Assembly (NCBI RefSeq): GCF_000152965.1
Contig: NZ_AANB01000012.1
Coordinates: forward strand, 62,001 to 126,000
Direction of reading: 5' to 3'
DNA from: Roseobacter sp. MED193
GTDB taxonomy: Bacteria; Pseudomonadota; Alphaproteobacteria; Rhodobacterales; Rhodobacteraceae
DNA: 64,000 nt
Part shown: in pieces, positions 52,799-61,695 of the stretch
Layout of the letters: each line of letters opens with the position of its first letter
How positions within the stretch are numbered: the stretch's first letter is position 1
Position numbers and translations under genes: made by a program
Notes under the pieces: generated by a model
What the model saw: only the letters and a program-made list of their open reading frames with translations
Database searches by the model: none
Told to the model about the DNA's origin: nothing

Positions 52799-54172
52799 TC
52801 AGAGCACTTCGAAATAGCGTCTGAGTTCCCAATCGGTGACGGCGCGGCCAAACTCACGGGCCTCAAAGATCCGCGAGGCGGAAAAATGCTCGACAAAGGC
52901 CTTGCCAAACATCGCGTTGGCCGCTTGGGACGCTCCGAACAATATCCCGGCACTTTCCAGATTGGTCGGCAATTGACGCGTGGTTGGAACATCAAGGTCA
53001 TAGGCGTTGCCGGTCGCGGCATCGCCGGGCTCAATGCCCTGTTCAATGCCCAACAGCCCCGAGCCTATGGCCGCAGCCATGGACAGGTACGGGTTCACGT
53101 CCGACCCCGGAATCCGGTATTCCAGCCGATGCGATTTTTCAGACTCTGGGATGACGCGAATACCCACTGTCCGGTTGTCTACGCCCCAGGTTGCTGATGT
53201 CGGTGCCCAATGGCCGGGTGTCAAACGGGCATAACTGTTGATGTTCGGCGCGATCATTGCTGCAAACTCGCGCAGATACGCAAGCTGCCCGCCAAGGAAA
53301 TGGCGCATCGTCTGGCTCATTCGGTGATCGCCATTGGCGTCGTAAAACCGTGGTGCCCCATCAAGCGACCACAAAGACATATGGGTGTGGCCACTTTGCC
53401 CGGACAGGTTCTGGTTCCATTTGGCCATGAATGTCGCCATCAGCCCGCGCTTCTGCGCGAGGATCTTCATGAAGGCCTTGAATATCGATGCCTTGTCGGC
53501 CATCGCCAGCGCGCCATCGACCGCAAGTGCGGTTTCAACCACCCCGGGGCCAGTTTCGGCATGCAGCCCTTCCAATTCGATCCCGATCGAGCCGAAAGTG
53601 TCCAAAATATCCTGGTACAAGTCTTCCTGAACGATCGATCTGAGAGCTGAATAGCTCATGTTTCCCGGACTCAGGTTTTTCAGGTCCCGAAATCCCTTTT
53701 CTTCAAGGCTGTCCGGGGTTTCCTGGAACATGAAGAACTCAAATTCCATCGCTGCTTTGGCAATGAAGCCCATGTCGTGTGCGCGTTGAAGAACCCGGCG
53801 CAATACGCCGCGCGGGCAGATCGATTCTGCGCGACCGGAAAACTCTGATGAGAAGAACAACGTTTCATTGTCAAAAGGCAGGATCACGCCGCTTTCGGGA
53901 ATGATCCGCAGAGTCGCGTCGGGAAACCCGGTATGCCAGCCAGTGAATTTTGAGTTGTCATAAAGCGTATCCGCGACATCCCACCCGAGAACCGCGTCGC
54001 AAAACCCATAACCATCCTGAAGGGCCGACAGGAATTTTCCTTGCGCCATGAACTTGCCGCGAAATACGCCATCGACATCGAAAAAACCGACTTTGATGTG
54101 CTTGGGATCCTTCTCGGATACATATTGCCGAACCTCTTCGACAGTCTTCAGGTGGAGTTGTTTACCCATCAT
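52799..54172 (-). CDS. Glutamine-synthetase-family ligase (gamma-glutamylpolyamine synthetase-like)
   Basis: The 457-residue protein has the glutamine synthetase catalytic blocks: MEFEFFMF, the HAETGPGVVE metal-binding stretch, SGQSGHTHMSLW, and RLTPGHWAPTSATWGVDNRTVGIRV. PuuA/GlnA-like paralogues join glutamate to amines rather than ammonia. The neighbouring aldehyde dehydrogenase, aminotransferase and formylglutamate-type hydrolase match a gamma-glutamyl amine route. It could instead be a gamma-glutamylmethylamide synthetase handling methylamines from formamides. Confidence 0.85.
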   Translation of the reverse strand: MMGKQLHLKTVEEVRQYVSEKDPKHIKVGFFDVDGVFRGKFMAQGKFLSALQDGYGFCDAVLGWDVADTLYDNSKFTGWHTGFPDATLRIIPESGVILPFDNETLFFSSEFSGRAESICPRGVLRRVLQRAHDMGFIAKAAMEFEFFMFQETPDSLEEKGFRDLKNLSPGNMSYSALRSIVQEDLYQDILDTFGSIGIELEGLHAETGPGVVETALAVDGALAMADKASIFKAFMKILAQKRGLMATFMAKWNQNLSGQSGHTHMSLWSLDGAPRFYDANGDHRMSQTMRHFLGGQLAYLREFAAMIAPNINSYARLTPGHWAPTSATWGVDNRTVGIRVIPESEKSHRLEYRIPGSDVNPYLSMAAAIGSGLLGIEQGIEPGDAATGNAYDLDVPTTRQLPTNLESAGILFGASQAANAMFGKAFVEHFSASRIFEAREFGRAVTDWELRRYFEVL

Positions 54173-54187
54173 GTTCCGGTTCCTGAA

Positions 54188-55012
54188 TTAGAGATTGTGG
54201 TCTTTGGCAAATGCCCGGAGCGCCTGCGTCAACAAGGCGGCCCAAACAGCGATCTGCCTTTCTGACCGCAAAAGATCGTTTCGGATTTCGACCATTGTGT
54301 AAGGCAGACCGCGAGTTTCGGCCTGATTCCGTAGCGTGTGGTCTACCGCATCGAGAGGGGAGTAGGGTTGGTTGTCGCCAACCTCGTATTCCGTGTTGCT
54401 CTGGAACCAGTCGATCATAAAGCGGGACATTCCGGACCGCTGATTATAGAGAAACCCCACATGCCATGGGCGGGTTTCGCCGTGAACTTGATCGTTGAAA
54501 CTGTGCACGGCCACATAGGCAATGCGCTCACCCATCCAACGACGCCGGTCCGTGATTTCACTCAGAGTATTGTGAAAGGGGCGATAGATCGCCTCTTCGC
54601 GTTCTAACTTTTCTTCCTTGCCGAGGTTTTCGTTGCCGGACACATTTGATCCGTCGGCCTCGACAACAAATGCACCGGGATGACTGGCGGTTCGATTGCA
54701 GTCGAACACCAGCCGGGAATAGCGTTGTAAAACCGCCGGACTGTCCAGTTTTTCGGACAGTTTTTCGGTCAGATGCGCTGCCCCAATATCCCAGGCAATG
54801 TGCCGGGATCGCTCTGCCTTGGTCAGCCCAAGAGTGCCAAGCGACTTTGGAATGCGGTTCCCTGCGTGCTCACAACCGAAAACAAACGGACCTTTGCCAG
54901 ACCCGTTAAGCACTTTCGCCGGGGTAGGTTCCTTTGCTCCCAGCAAAGGTCGCCGGGGCACCGAGCCTTCCTGAAACCCAATGTCCCAGGGGTGCTGATC
55001 AAAGACCGACAT
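54188..55012 (-). CDS. N-formylglutamate amidohydrolase-like enzyme
   Basis: The protein of about 274 residues has the FGase family pattern: FVFGCEHAGNRIPKSLG near the N-terminus, DIGAAHLTEKLSEKLDSPAVLQRYSRLVFDCNR, VAVHSFNDQVHGETRPWHVGFLYN and YTMVEIRNDLL. The family hydrolyses N-formylglutamate or related amides. The start at 55012 (MSVFDQHPWD) gives a 14-bp overlap with the aminotransferase gene. Position suggests cleavage of an acyl- or gamma-glutamyl intermediate; that is inference. Confidence 0.85.
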   Translation of the reverse strand: MSVFDQHPWDIGFQEGSVPRRPLLGAKEPTPAKVLNGSGKGPFVFGCEHAGNRIPKSLGTLGLTKAERSRHIAWDIGAAHLTEKLSEKLDSPAVLQRYSRLVFDCNRTASHPGAFVVEADGSNVSGNENLGKEEKLEREEAIYRPFHNTLSEITDRRRWMGERIAYVAVHSFNDQVHGETRPWHVGFLYNQRSGMSRFMIDWFQSNTEYEVGDNQPYSPLDAVDHTLRNQAETRGLPYTMVEIRNDLLRSERQIAVWAALLTQALRAFAKDHNL

Positions 55013-56369
55013 CGGCGAAGACCTCTGCCATCGTCTCTTCAAGGATATCGAACATTTCGTCGATTTGGTCTTCTGTGATGATGAAGGGCGGTCCAAGAAC
55101 GATTGAGGCGCCAAGAGGTCGGCAGATCAGACCTTTTTCGAGTGCCTTGTTTGCAATCCGCTCTGAGACCTGCATCTCACCGGGAAGTGCTTCCTTGGTG
55201 TCCTTGTTGGCGACAAGTTCGACGGCCCCCATCAGACCAACGCCACGCGCCTCGCCGGCGTATTTGTGCGCGCCAAGTTTGTGCAGACGCTCAAGGAACC
55301 GGGGGCTGACGAGGTTGACGTTTTCCAACAATCCCTCGTTTTCCAGAACATCCAGCGCCTTGAGGGCGACCGCGCTGCCCAAGGGGTTGCCTCCTGCAGT
55401 AAACCCGTGCGGAAACTCTTCGGCATTCTCGGACACGCGCAGCAACTCGTCGCTGAATTCCTTGCCCAGTATGATCGCGCCCATCGGGAAATACCCGGCG
55501 GTGATGCATTTCGACGCGATGATTGCATCAGGCTCCATGTTGTATTTGACGCTGCCCCACATCGCCCCCGTGCGACCAAAGCCACAGATCACCTCATCGG
55601 CGACGAAAGGGATGCTGTATTTGCGCAAAATCGGGCGGATCGCCTCGAAATACCCTTCTGATGGTGGAATGACGCCGCCCGCACCCATCACTGGTTCGGC
55701 AAACATGCCAGCGATGGTGTCGGGCCCTTCCTTGATGATCAGCTCTTCCAGGTTGCGCGCCAGCCGTTGCGAAAACTCCAGTTCGCTTTCGCCCCCCAAC
55801 CCATATCGCCAGTAATGCGGGCAATCCGCGTGCAAAAAACCCGGCAGCGGCAATCCGAACTCGGCATTGTATGATTTGCCTGTCATCGACGCGGACGCCA
55901 CCGTCACCCCGTGATAGGCATTCAGCCGTGTGATGATCTTGCGCCGCTGAGGCTGACCATTGCGACGGTGCAGCATCCACAGCATCTTGACCATGGTGTC
56001 ATTCGCCTCGGATCCTGAGTTGGTGTAATACACCTTGCCCGCGTCAAAGGGTGAGACATCAATCAGCTTTTCCGACAACGCAACGGTCGTATCTGCGATA
56101 CGTCCGAAAAACGCATGATATCCGGGGAACCGGCGGGCTTGCTCGCAGATCGTGTCGATAAGCCCCTGATGATTGAACCCGGCAACATTGTTCCACAGGC
56201 CGGAATTCGCATCCATGTAACTTTTGCCGTGAACGTCGAACACATAAATACCTTCACCGTGCGACAGAACCACCGGGCCATTTGAGTTCAGTGTGCCGAG
56301 GTCGGTAAAGCCGTGAAAGACATTCGTCATATCTCTCTGTTCCCACGAATTGGAGGCCTGCTTGTTCAT
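54999..56369 (-). CDS. Class III aminotransferase (PLP; polyamine/omega-amino type)
   Basis: The 456-residue protein has the class III pattern: YTNSGSEANDTMVKMLWM, the VADEVICGFGRTGAMWG stretch with the PLP-pairing Asp, and the Schiff-base lysine in IIASKCITAGYFPMGA (about K286). Such enzymes move the terminal amine of putrescine, beta-alanine or similar to pyruvate or 2-oxoglutarate. It is the first gene of its operon, with AGGGA before the ATG and a good promoter upstream. Confidence 0.9.
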   Translation of the reverse strand: MNKQASNSWEQRDMTNVFHGFTDLGTLNSNGPVVLSHGEGIYVFDVHGKSYMDANSGLWNNVAGFNHQGLIDTICEQARRFPGYHAFFGRIADTTVALSEKLIDVSPFDAGKVYYTNSGSEANDTMVKMLWMLHRRNGQPQRRKIITRLNAYHGVTVASASMTGKSYNAEFGLPLPGFLHADCPHYWRYGLGGESELEFSQRLARNLEELIIKEGPDTIAGMFAEPVMGAGGVIPPSEGYFEAIRPILRKYSIPFVADEVICGFGRTGAMWGSVKYNMEPDAIIASKCITAGYFPMGAIILGKEFSDELLRVSENAEEFPHGFTAGGNPLGSAVALKALDVLENEGLLENVNLVSPRFLERLHKLGAHKYAGEARGVGLMGAVELVANKDTKEALPGEMQVSERIANKALEKGLICRPLGASIVLGPPFIITEDQIDEMFDILEETMAEVFADVGL

Positions 56370-56408
56370 CGGTCGATTCCCTTTAGTGTTCTTTTAGGTG
56401 CTAAAAAT

Positions 56409-56437
56409 ACATAACGAGACTTTTGCACTTTGGTCAA
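56409..56437 (-). promoter_or_regulatory. Promoter upstream of the aminotransferase operon
   Basis: On the minus strand -35 TTGACC (56432-56437) and -10 TTATGT (56409-56414) are 17 bp apart, about 40 bp upstream of the aminotransferase start. The -35 box lies 10 bp from a second nick-like sequence at 56447-56459. Confidence 0.65.
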
Positions 56438-56446
56438 CTAAAAAAA

Positions 56447-56459
56447 CATATCCTGCCAA
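56447..56459 (+). repeat. Second copy of the oriT nick-type 13-mer
   Basis: CATATCCTGCCAA occurs here on the plus strand and, identically, on the minus strand of the oriT candidate (34708-34720). It contains the TATCCTG-C core recognised by VirD2-type relaxases. The flanks differ between the two copies. It may be a relic of a duplicated transfer region or a secondary nick site. Confidence 0.5.
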
Positions 56460-56841
56460 ACTTGACGCAAGGGGTGCCGCAACGCGCCCTTCATTGTCCG
56501 GTTTGGAGAAACCCATTGCGGTGAAGTAACCCGGTTGTCGCGAACGCGTACACCGAATTGAGTTTTCGGCGCGCAACGGCTGAGCGGGCAATAGCTGACT
56601 CTGTCAGCGCCCTTTACGTAGGGACGCCCTGCGGCGCAATTACCGCCTCGATTTTGGTCAATGTGACGCCAGCAAATGGCTGGTCTCGCGACATCCTTTG
56701 TATAGCAGCGATCAGAGTGCTGCGTATGCGAGCAAATGCTGCGTATGCAATAGCCGCACCTGCATAGGTCGGCTTCGTCCCGCATCTTACCAGTTTGTGC
56801 ACCGCGCAGCGAATGGCCGCAATCGTCGCGCATTATTGAGT
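56460..56841. other. Intergenic junction between the catabolic island and the virB operon
   Basis: About 380 bp with no gene I can support. Short frames on both strands (for example 56614-56802 minus, RSTLIAAIQRMSRDQ) have some protein-like character but are interrupted, and no family is recognised. It may contain a decayed gene at the right boundary of the inserted catabolic island. Confidence 0.4.
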
Positions 56842-57822
56842 CTAGTTGGGCAAATAAAACTCAGCGATTCCGCGTCTGCCATCTACCCGCACCAATTGGA
56901 CGATGACATCGATCGACTTCTGAATGTACTGCCGCACCTCAGCGAAGTTCAACGGCGTGCCCGCTTGCAAGACCATTATTGCTAAACGATCTATTGCGAG
57001 CTCAGCTGTTTCCGCATGGATGGTTGAGACTGACCCGCCGTGTCCGGTGTTGATCGCTTCAAGATAGGTCAAGGCTTCGTCCCCGCGCAGTTCCCCAACG
57101 ATAATTCGGTCAGGGCGCATCCGCAAAGAAGCTTGCAAAAGCGCGTTCGAACTTCTCTGTGTGCCAGTGCCGCGACTTGCCAGCAGGGCTACGGTGTTGG
57201 GTTGGCTAGGGAACAGTTCAAACGCATCTTCAATCGTGATTAGCCGTTCGCCATCATCGACATGAGTAAGGAGATGTCGGGCAAAGGTGGTCTTGCCTGT
57301 CGACGTGCCACCACTGATCAAGACATTGAGCCTTTGATGTACTAGGGCCTCCAACGCTGCTTCAAGGTTCTCTTCAGCTTGGTTGGCAATGCCCTTCATC
57401 TTTTCAGCTCTCAACTGGTCGAGCGAAACAGCTTTGCCAAAAAGATAGGATGGTGTGTACCCCGTGACGCCCGCAGTTGCGAACAAACGGATTGTGATCG
57501 AAGCGCCCTGTTCAATGGCAGGTGGAACCGCGACCTGAACGCGCAGCGGGCGGCCTCCGTATTCAACTTTTCCGGATACCAGTGGGTTTTTCTCTGACAC
57601 GCGGGCATTGGCATCACCGACGATTGTCTGTGCCAAATTGAATGCCGTGGCGCGGTCTACGATTTGACCTTCATGACGCATTGCCGCGTCACCTGCGGCT
57701 TCGATCCAGACTTTGCCATCAGGATTGATTGCAATCTCGACGATGTCGTCGCGCAGTAGCAGCTCCCGAAACGGTTCAAGATATCGCTCCAAGTATGACG
57801 CAGGCAGGGGCGATTGGCTCAA
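56842..57822 (-). CDS. virB11: VirB11 type IV secretion ATPase
   Basis: The 326-residue traffic ATPase has an N-terminal domain with DIVEIAINPDGKVWIE, Walker A GGTSTGKT (171-178), an ITIEDAFEL acidic box and RMRPDRIIVGELRGDEAL with INTGHGGSVSTIHA. It forms a hexamer that powers pilus assembly and DNA transfer at the inner membrane. The start overlaps the virB10 stop by an ATGA junction. It is the last gene of the virB operon in this window. Confidence 0.95.
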   Translation of the reverse strand: MSQSPLPASYLERYLEPFRELLLRDDIVEIAINPDGKVWIEAAGDAAMRHEGQIVDRATAFNLAQTIVGDANARVSEKNPLVSGKVEYGGRPLRVQVAVPPAIEQGASITIRLFATAGVTGYTPSYLFGKAVSLDQLRAEKMKGIANQAEENLEAALEALVHQRLNVLISGGTSTGKTTFARHLLTHVDDGERLITIEDAFELFPSQPNTVALLASRGTGTQRSSNALLQASLRMRPDRIIVGELRGDEALTYLEAINTGHGGSVSTIHAETAELAIDRLAIMVLQAGTPLNFAEVRQYIQKSIDVIVQLVRVDGRRGIAEFYLPN

Positions 57823-59249
57823 TAGATCACCACATCGCGGTCGACGAGGACGGTCACGGATGCACCTTGATCAATATAGATAGTGGGTGAGATCGAGACT
57901 TGCTCAGCGATCACAGATCCCACGGCATCTTCGAGGTCACCAGAAACCCCCTCAAGTACTTCGCTGGCTATTTCATTGTCGGTACTGTTTGCGGCGACAG
58001 CAGGTGCTGCGCCAATGAGCGAGATCAGAGCCGCGCCACCAAAGCGTTCAGCGAACTTTGTGTCGACGATCCCAGTTAACCCAGAGCGTCCAAGCTGGTC
58101 GCCGCCAACGGAGGCGATTTCTATCGACGTCCCATCGGGGGTCAGAACGCGTGTCCAAAGGATCAGGATGCGTTTTTGGTTCAACTCAATTCCGGAACGG
58201 TATTGGCCAAAAAGGCGGGAGCCGCGCGGGATCAGGATCTGATCGCCAGAAAACGCAGGCACCGGTTCAGACACAACCGCCACAACAGAGCCGGGCAGGT
58301 CGCTGTTGATTGCTGTTTGCAAGGCAGCTTGAATGACAGAGCCTTGTGAAAGCGTTCGCTCTGGGAAGGCCATTTGGGACGCTTCTTGCACGTCCAACGG
58401 CCGTGCGCCTTGTCGCAAGTACTGCTCGTTTTCAGACAGGGTTGGTCCATCCGCTCCTGCCAATGCAGCAGTGGGATTTGTTCCGCCAGCGGATGTGGAC
58501 CGCGGGCCATCCGCATAAACGACCGAGGGAGAGACGATCTGCGCGTTTAGCAGTTCTTGGGCGGCCTGCTCCACTTCGCGCTGACGCTGCTCTTCTTCCT
58601 GGCGTTGGCGTTCTTCGAGCAACCGCTGATCTGCAATCAATCCATCGCGTGCCATCTCTGCCTCGAGCCCTTCGCGCTGCGCACGTTCTGCATCCAACAT
58701 CGCTTGTAGTCCTGCCAAACGTGCTTCGCTCTGCCGCTGCGCGTTTTCTATCTCGGTATCTTTGGCAGCAATGGAGGCTTCAAGCGCGTCTGTCTGGACT
58801 TGGAATGCTTCTCGCAGATCTGAGACAGCTTCTTGGATTTCGGCGTTGCGGGCCGATTGGCTGGCGGCAAGAGCTTCCCTTAGTTTTGCGATTTCTTCGA
58901 GCACTGCGGCACTGGGTTCTGCAGCTGGGACAGGGGACGGAACATCGAGTGCCTCTTCAACCGCGATCAGTGCATCATTAACCTGCTGTTCCGCTTCATC
59001 CGGTGGGAATTCTAATCTGCCACCATTTCCGGTGCGTTGGTCTTGGAACGTCTCGACGTCGGATGTTTCTAAGCCTGTTGTTCCTTCCTGCAGATTGGTC
59101 GCCAGCAAATAGGCAGCACCACCTCCGCCAAGCGCAAGGGCGATCGCCAATGCCCCGACCCCAATGTTGCCGCCACGGCGTTTGGTCTTGTTCTTTTGAC
59201 TGAACGTGCTGAGGCGGTCCCGCAGGTCGGGTGTGTTCTCGTCTGCCAT
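57819..59249 (-). CDS. virB10: VirB10 type IV secretion channel protein
   Basis: The 476-residue protein has a cytoplasmic basic start, one membrane helix (about residues 29-50), a long charged coiled-coil region (about 125-225; ARNAEIQEAVSDLREAF and QRQEEEQRQREVEQ) and the TrbI/VirB10 C-terminal domain (ILIPRGSRLFGQYRSGI, GRSGLTGIVDTKF). It spans both membranes and senses ATPase energy. It starts 2 bp after the virB9 stop. Confidence 0.94.
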   Translation of the reverse strand: MADENTPDLRDRLSTFSQKNKTKRRGGNIGVGALAIALALGGGGAAYLLATNLQEGTTGLETSDVETFQDQRTGNGGRLEFPPDEAEQQVNDALIAVEEALDVPSPVPAAEPSAAVLEEIAKLREALAASQSARNAEIQEAVSDLREAFQVQTDALEASIAAKDTEIENAQRQSEARLAGLQAMLDAERAQREGLEAEMARDGLIADQRLLEERQRQEEEQRQREVEQAAQELLNAQIVSPSVVYADGPRSTSAGGTNPTAALAGADGPTLSENEQYLRQGARPLDVQEASQMAFPERTLSQGSVIQAALQTAINSDLPGSVVAVVSEPVPAFSGDQILIPRGSRLFGQYRSGIELNQKRILILWTRVLTPDGTSIEIASVGGDQLGRSGLTGIVDTKFAERFGGAALISLIGAAPAVAANSTDNEIASEVLEGVSGDLEDAVGSVIAEQVSISPTIYIDQGASVTVLVDRDVVIY

Positions 59250-59251
59250 GT

Positions 59252-59983
59252 TCAGTTGCTCACATAAATTGCGCTGTCATCGCGCAAGGCGCAGATGGCC
59301 TCATCGCCAATGCGAAGAGTCCAGAATTCGTTCACCCCGAGCACCCGCACCGTGTTGCCTTGCTGGGTCCAGTTTACTGTGCGCTCGCGGCCTTGCTCGT
59401 CGGCCTTAAAAACTGCGGGTTGGCGGCCGTTTTCAGGAAAGGTGAAATACGTATAGCGCCCGTCGTCGTAGATATGGGTTGGGCGGAAATCGCCCTCGCC
59501 CGCGACGCGGTAGCTGTAGTTGCGAGGGGCCTCAAAGCCTTTGGGTTGGGTACTGGCTGCTGCCGCGCGACGCTCATCCTCTGGATACCGAAACCGCACT
59601 TCGAAAAACATGCCCGAGCGACCCGGAATGGCCCCTTCACGCAAATGGAAAGAATATGTTCGGCGGTTAGTGATCACCGTCATGTTGGTTGAGGCCCCTT
59701 GGACATGGGGCTTGATGGTCAGGACATTGCCAAGCTCGGGGATCGGATCGACTTGGAAACTCTCGGTGTCGCCAACGATGACGACGTCAAACCGTTCGCC
59801 CTGCCCAAAGTGGATAGTCGTTGAATGACGCAAGTCGGTTTCAATCACGAAGACTTGGTTCTCAACGTAAGTTGCGGTGCGCACACGATTGTCGAGCGGC
59901 CCGCTTCGCGGAACGGTCTCGGACATTGCAGGGGACGCCGATAGCAAAGCGGCAGCACAAATCAAACAGGCAGCGGTGTTCAA
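59252..59983 (-). CDS. virB9: VirB9 type IV secretion outer-membrane complex protein
   Basis: The protein of about 243 residues has a signal peptide (NTAACLICAAALLSASPAMSE) and the VirB9/CagX domain (NMTVITNRRTYSFHL, RYPEDERRA, then NYSYRVAGEGDFRPTHIYDDGRYTYF). I propose the TTG at 59983, four bases after the virB8 stop, because it begins exactly at the signal peptide. A longer frame from 60100 would run through the virB8 end. VirB9 forms the outer channel with VirB10. Confidence 0.92.
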   Translation of the reverse strand: MNTAACLICAAALLSASPAMSETVPRSGPLDNRVRTATYVENQVFVIETDLRHSTTIHFGQGERFDVVIVGDTESFQVDPIPELGNVLTIKPHVQGASTNMTVITNRRTYSFHLREGAIPGRSGMFFEVRFRYPEDERRAAAASTQPKGFEAPRNYSYRVAGEGDFRPTHIYDDGRYTYFTFPENGRQPAVFKADEQGRERTVNWTQQGNTVRVLGVNEFWTLRIGDEAICALRDDSAIYVSN

Positions 59984-59987
59984 GGGA

Positions 59988-60659
59988 TCAGTTCTCCAAA
60001 GTCTCGGCGTCGACGCGGTAAGAGGTGACCACGAAGCCCATGGGGTTGGCCCATACGTCCTGCAGGCGTTGGCGGGTTTCAGGTTCAAAGGCGTAGCCAA
60101 CAGTGGCCACGTAGCTGCGGGTCACCGAGCGGGTGTCGCGCGCGCGGCGCAGAGTGCGGGTAAAACGCACTTGCGCCACGCCGGGCTCGATCTGGTTCAC
60201 AGATTTGATCACCACTTCGATCACGGCATCGCGGCCATAAACGGCAATCGGGTAGTCTTCGTTGGACGAGGTCCAAAGATCGCGCAAGGTGCGTGCGGCA
60301 TCCCCGTCTGATCGTTCGAGGACAGAATTGATCCGTTGTTCGCCGTCCGTCAGATCGTAGGTCTCTCGATCATCCACATAGGCCACAAGATTGGCTTGGA
60401 TGATGGCATCGCTCTCAGATAAGGACAGAGCTTGAACGGCAGCGACGCGGTCCATTTGGCCGGTTTCTTTGTCGACAACGACGACAAAGGTTTCAATCGA
60501 TTTGAGCGGGAACAAGCTTGCACCAGCGACTATTCCTGCCAGCCCGACCAGAACGCCAGCTGCCGCCACAAAATAGGCAAATCGTTCGCGCCTGCGTGGG
60601 CCGTAGATAAAATCCACCGCAAAGGCGTCGCTTTGGTCTTGGCTAGTTTGACTCTTCAT
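59988..60659 (-). CDS. virB8: VirB8 type IV secretion inner-membrane protein
   Basis: The protein of about 223 residues has a single N-terminal membrane helix (YFVAAAGVLVGLAGIVAGASLF). A periplasmic NTF2-like VirB8 domain follows (FVVVVDKETGQMDRV, DRETYDLTDGEQRINSVLERSD, RFTRTLRRA, YVATVGYAFEPETRQRLQDVWANPMGFVVTSY). The start MKSQTSQDQSD at 60659 is preferred over an upstream ATG that would overlap virB6. VirB8 nucleates channel assembly. Confidence 0.93.
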   Translation of the reverse strand: MKSQTSQDQSDAFAVDFIYGPRRRERFAYFVAAAGVLVGLAGIVAGASLFPLKSIETFVVVVDKETGQMDRVAAVQALSLSESDAIIQANLVAYVDDRETYDLTDGEQRINSVLERSDGDAARTLRDLWTSSNEDYPIAVYGRDAVIEVVIKSVNQIEPGVAQVRFTRTLRRARDTRSVTRSYVATVGYAFEPETRQRLQDVWANPMGFVVTSYRVDAETLEN

Positions 60660-60678
60660 TTTTGGTGTTGGTCTTTCG

Positions 60679-61692
60679 TTATGGGGCGCGGAAAGATTTG
60701 ACGGTGTTGAGCGCTGTTGCCGGTGTTCGACGGATCGCTTCGCCCGTTTTGACAACGCCGCTGTTCACCGCTTGCTGGAGTTCTTGTGGTGATTTGCCCG
60801 TTGCGAAGCGCGTGGCACTGCCTGTGCCATAGTCGCTTGTGTTGACGATACCACGGCGCGCCAGACCGGTCAGGCCGACAGCGTTGGACGCAATACCCAT
60901 CACGCCGGTTAGGTTGGAAGCAATGTAAGGGACGGATGCCATAATTCCGGCGCTGAGCAGTAGAATGACCAAGAATGGCAAGATGAGGCTCACCGTTTCG
61001 ACATCGACTGGATCGGCGGACGCATCGCCGATGGCTTCTGCGATCGCAACGATGATGCCAGCAGCACCCGCAGCGGCGACGGGCATCAAGGCGTAGCCGA
61101 TGGTCGCACGGCTCCAGGCCTCAAAAAGGGATTGGGTTGGCTTGAACAGCGATGTGATGATCATGAAAGGGGCAATTACGATCATCAGCGCAAAGACGAT
61201 TTTGGCGAAGGCGATGATCCCAGCGGTAACGGCTGCGAAGAGTGCGGAGAGCACAAAGAAGATCGCGCCAAGCACGGCTCCAAAGACCCAGCCTGCTTGA
61301 TCACCGATGGTGTCGCCGTAGGCTGTGATGCGAGCCACCATGTTGTCGAGGCTCTCATAGACGCCAGCCTCGTCGCCAGATCCCGTGAGGGCGAGAATGG
61401 ATGCGCCGACGGAGTCCGGCACTTGTGTCGCAATGCCGTAGATGACGCTGAAATTATCCCAACTCTGCGCAAAGATAGCGACCAGCGAAATCTTGATCCC
61501 AAACGCAAACGCGCTGCCAAAGGTCATGGGTCTGAGCTGCATCACGACATTGATGCCGAGCAAGATAAGGAGCAGGATGGCACCTGCAGTGATGACATCG
61601 CCAACGGCGGCTGCAGATGAGATGAACCCTTCTTGCGCGACGCTGTCGACAGCTGCATCGACCTGGTCGAGGATATCGCGAATAATGCCCAT
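60679..61692 (-). CDS. virB6: VirB6 type IV secretion membrane channel protein
   Basis: The 337-residue polytopic protein has about five to six membrane helices (AVGDVITAGAILLLILLGINVVM, FVLSALFAAVTAGIIAFAKIVFALMIVIAPFMIITSLF, LMPVAAAGAAGIIVAIAEAIG, LILPFLVILLLSAGIMASVPYIA). The central domain with the SLFEAWSRATIGYALMP stretch is typical of VirB6/TrbL. It lies between a small exported protein and virB8. Confidence 0.92.
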   Translation of the reverse strand: MGIIRDILDQVDAAVDSVAQEGFISSAAAVGDVITAGAILLLILLGINVVMQLRPMTFGSAFAFGIKISLVAIFAQSWDNFSVIYGIATQVPDSVGASILALTGSGDEAGVYESLDNMVARITAYGDTIGDQAGWVFGAVLGAIFFVLSALFAAVTAGIIAFAKIVFALMIVIAPFMIITSLFKPTQSLFEAWSRATIGYALMPVAAAGAAGIIVAIAEAIGDASADPVDVETVSLILPFLVILLLSAGIMASVPYIASNLTGVMGIASNAVGLTGLARRGIVNTSDYGTGSATRFATGKSPQELQQAVNSGVVKTGEAIRRTPATALNTVKSFRAP

Positions 61693-61695
61693 CTA

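Noticed and set aside
56438-56833. 131-codon minus-strand frame upstream of the aminotransferase
   Set aside because: Cys/Arg-rich unlikely protein that covers the promoter and the nick-like repeat; no domain.
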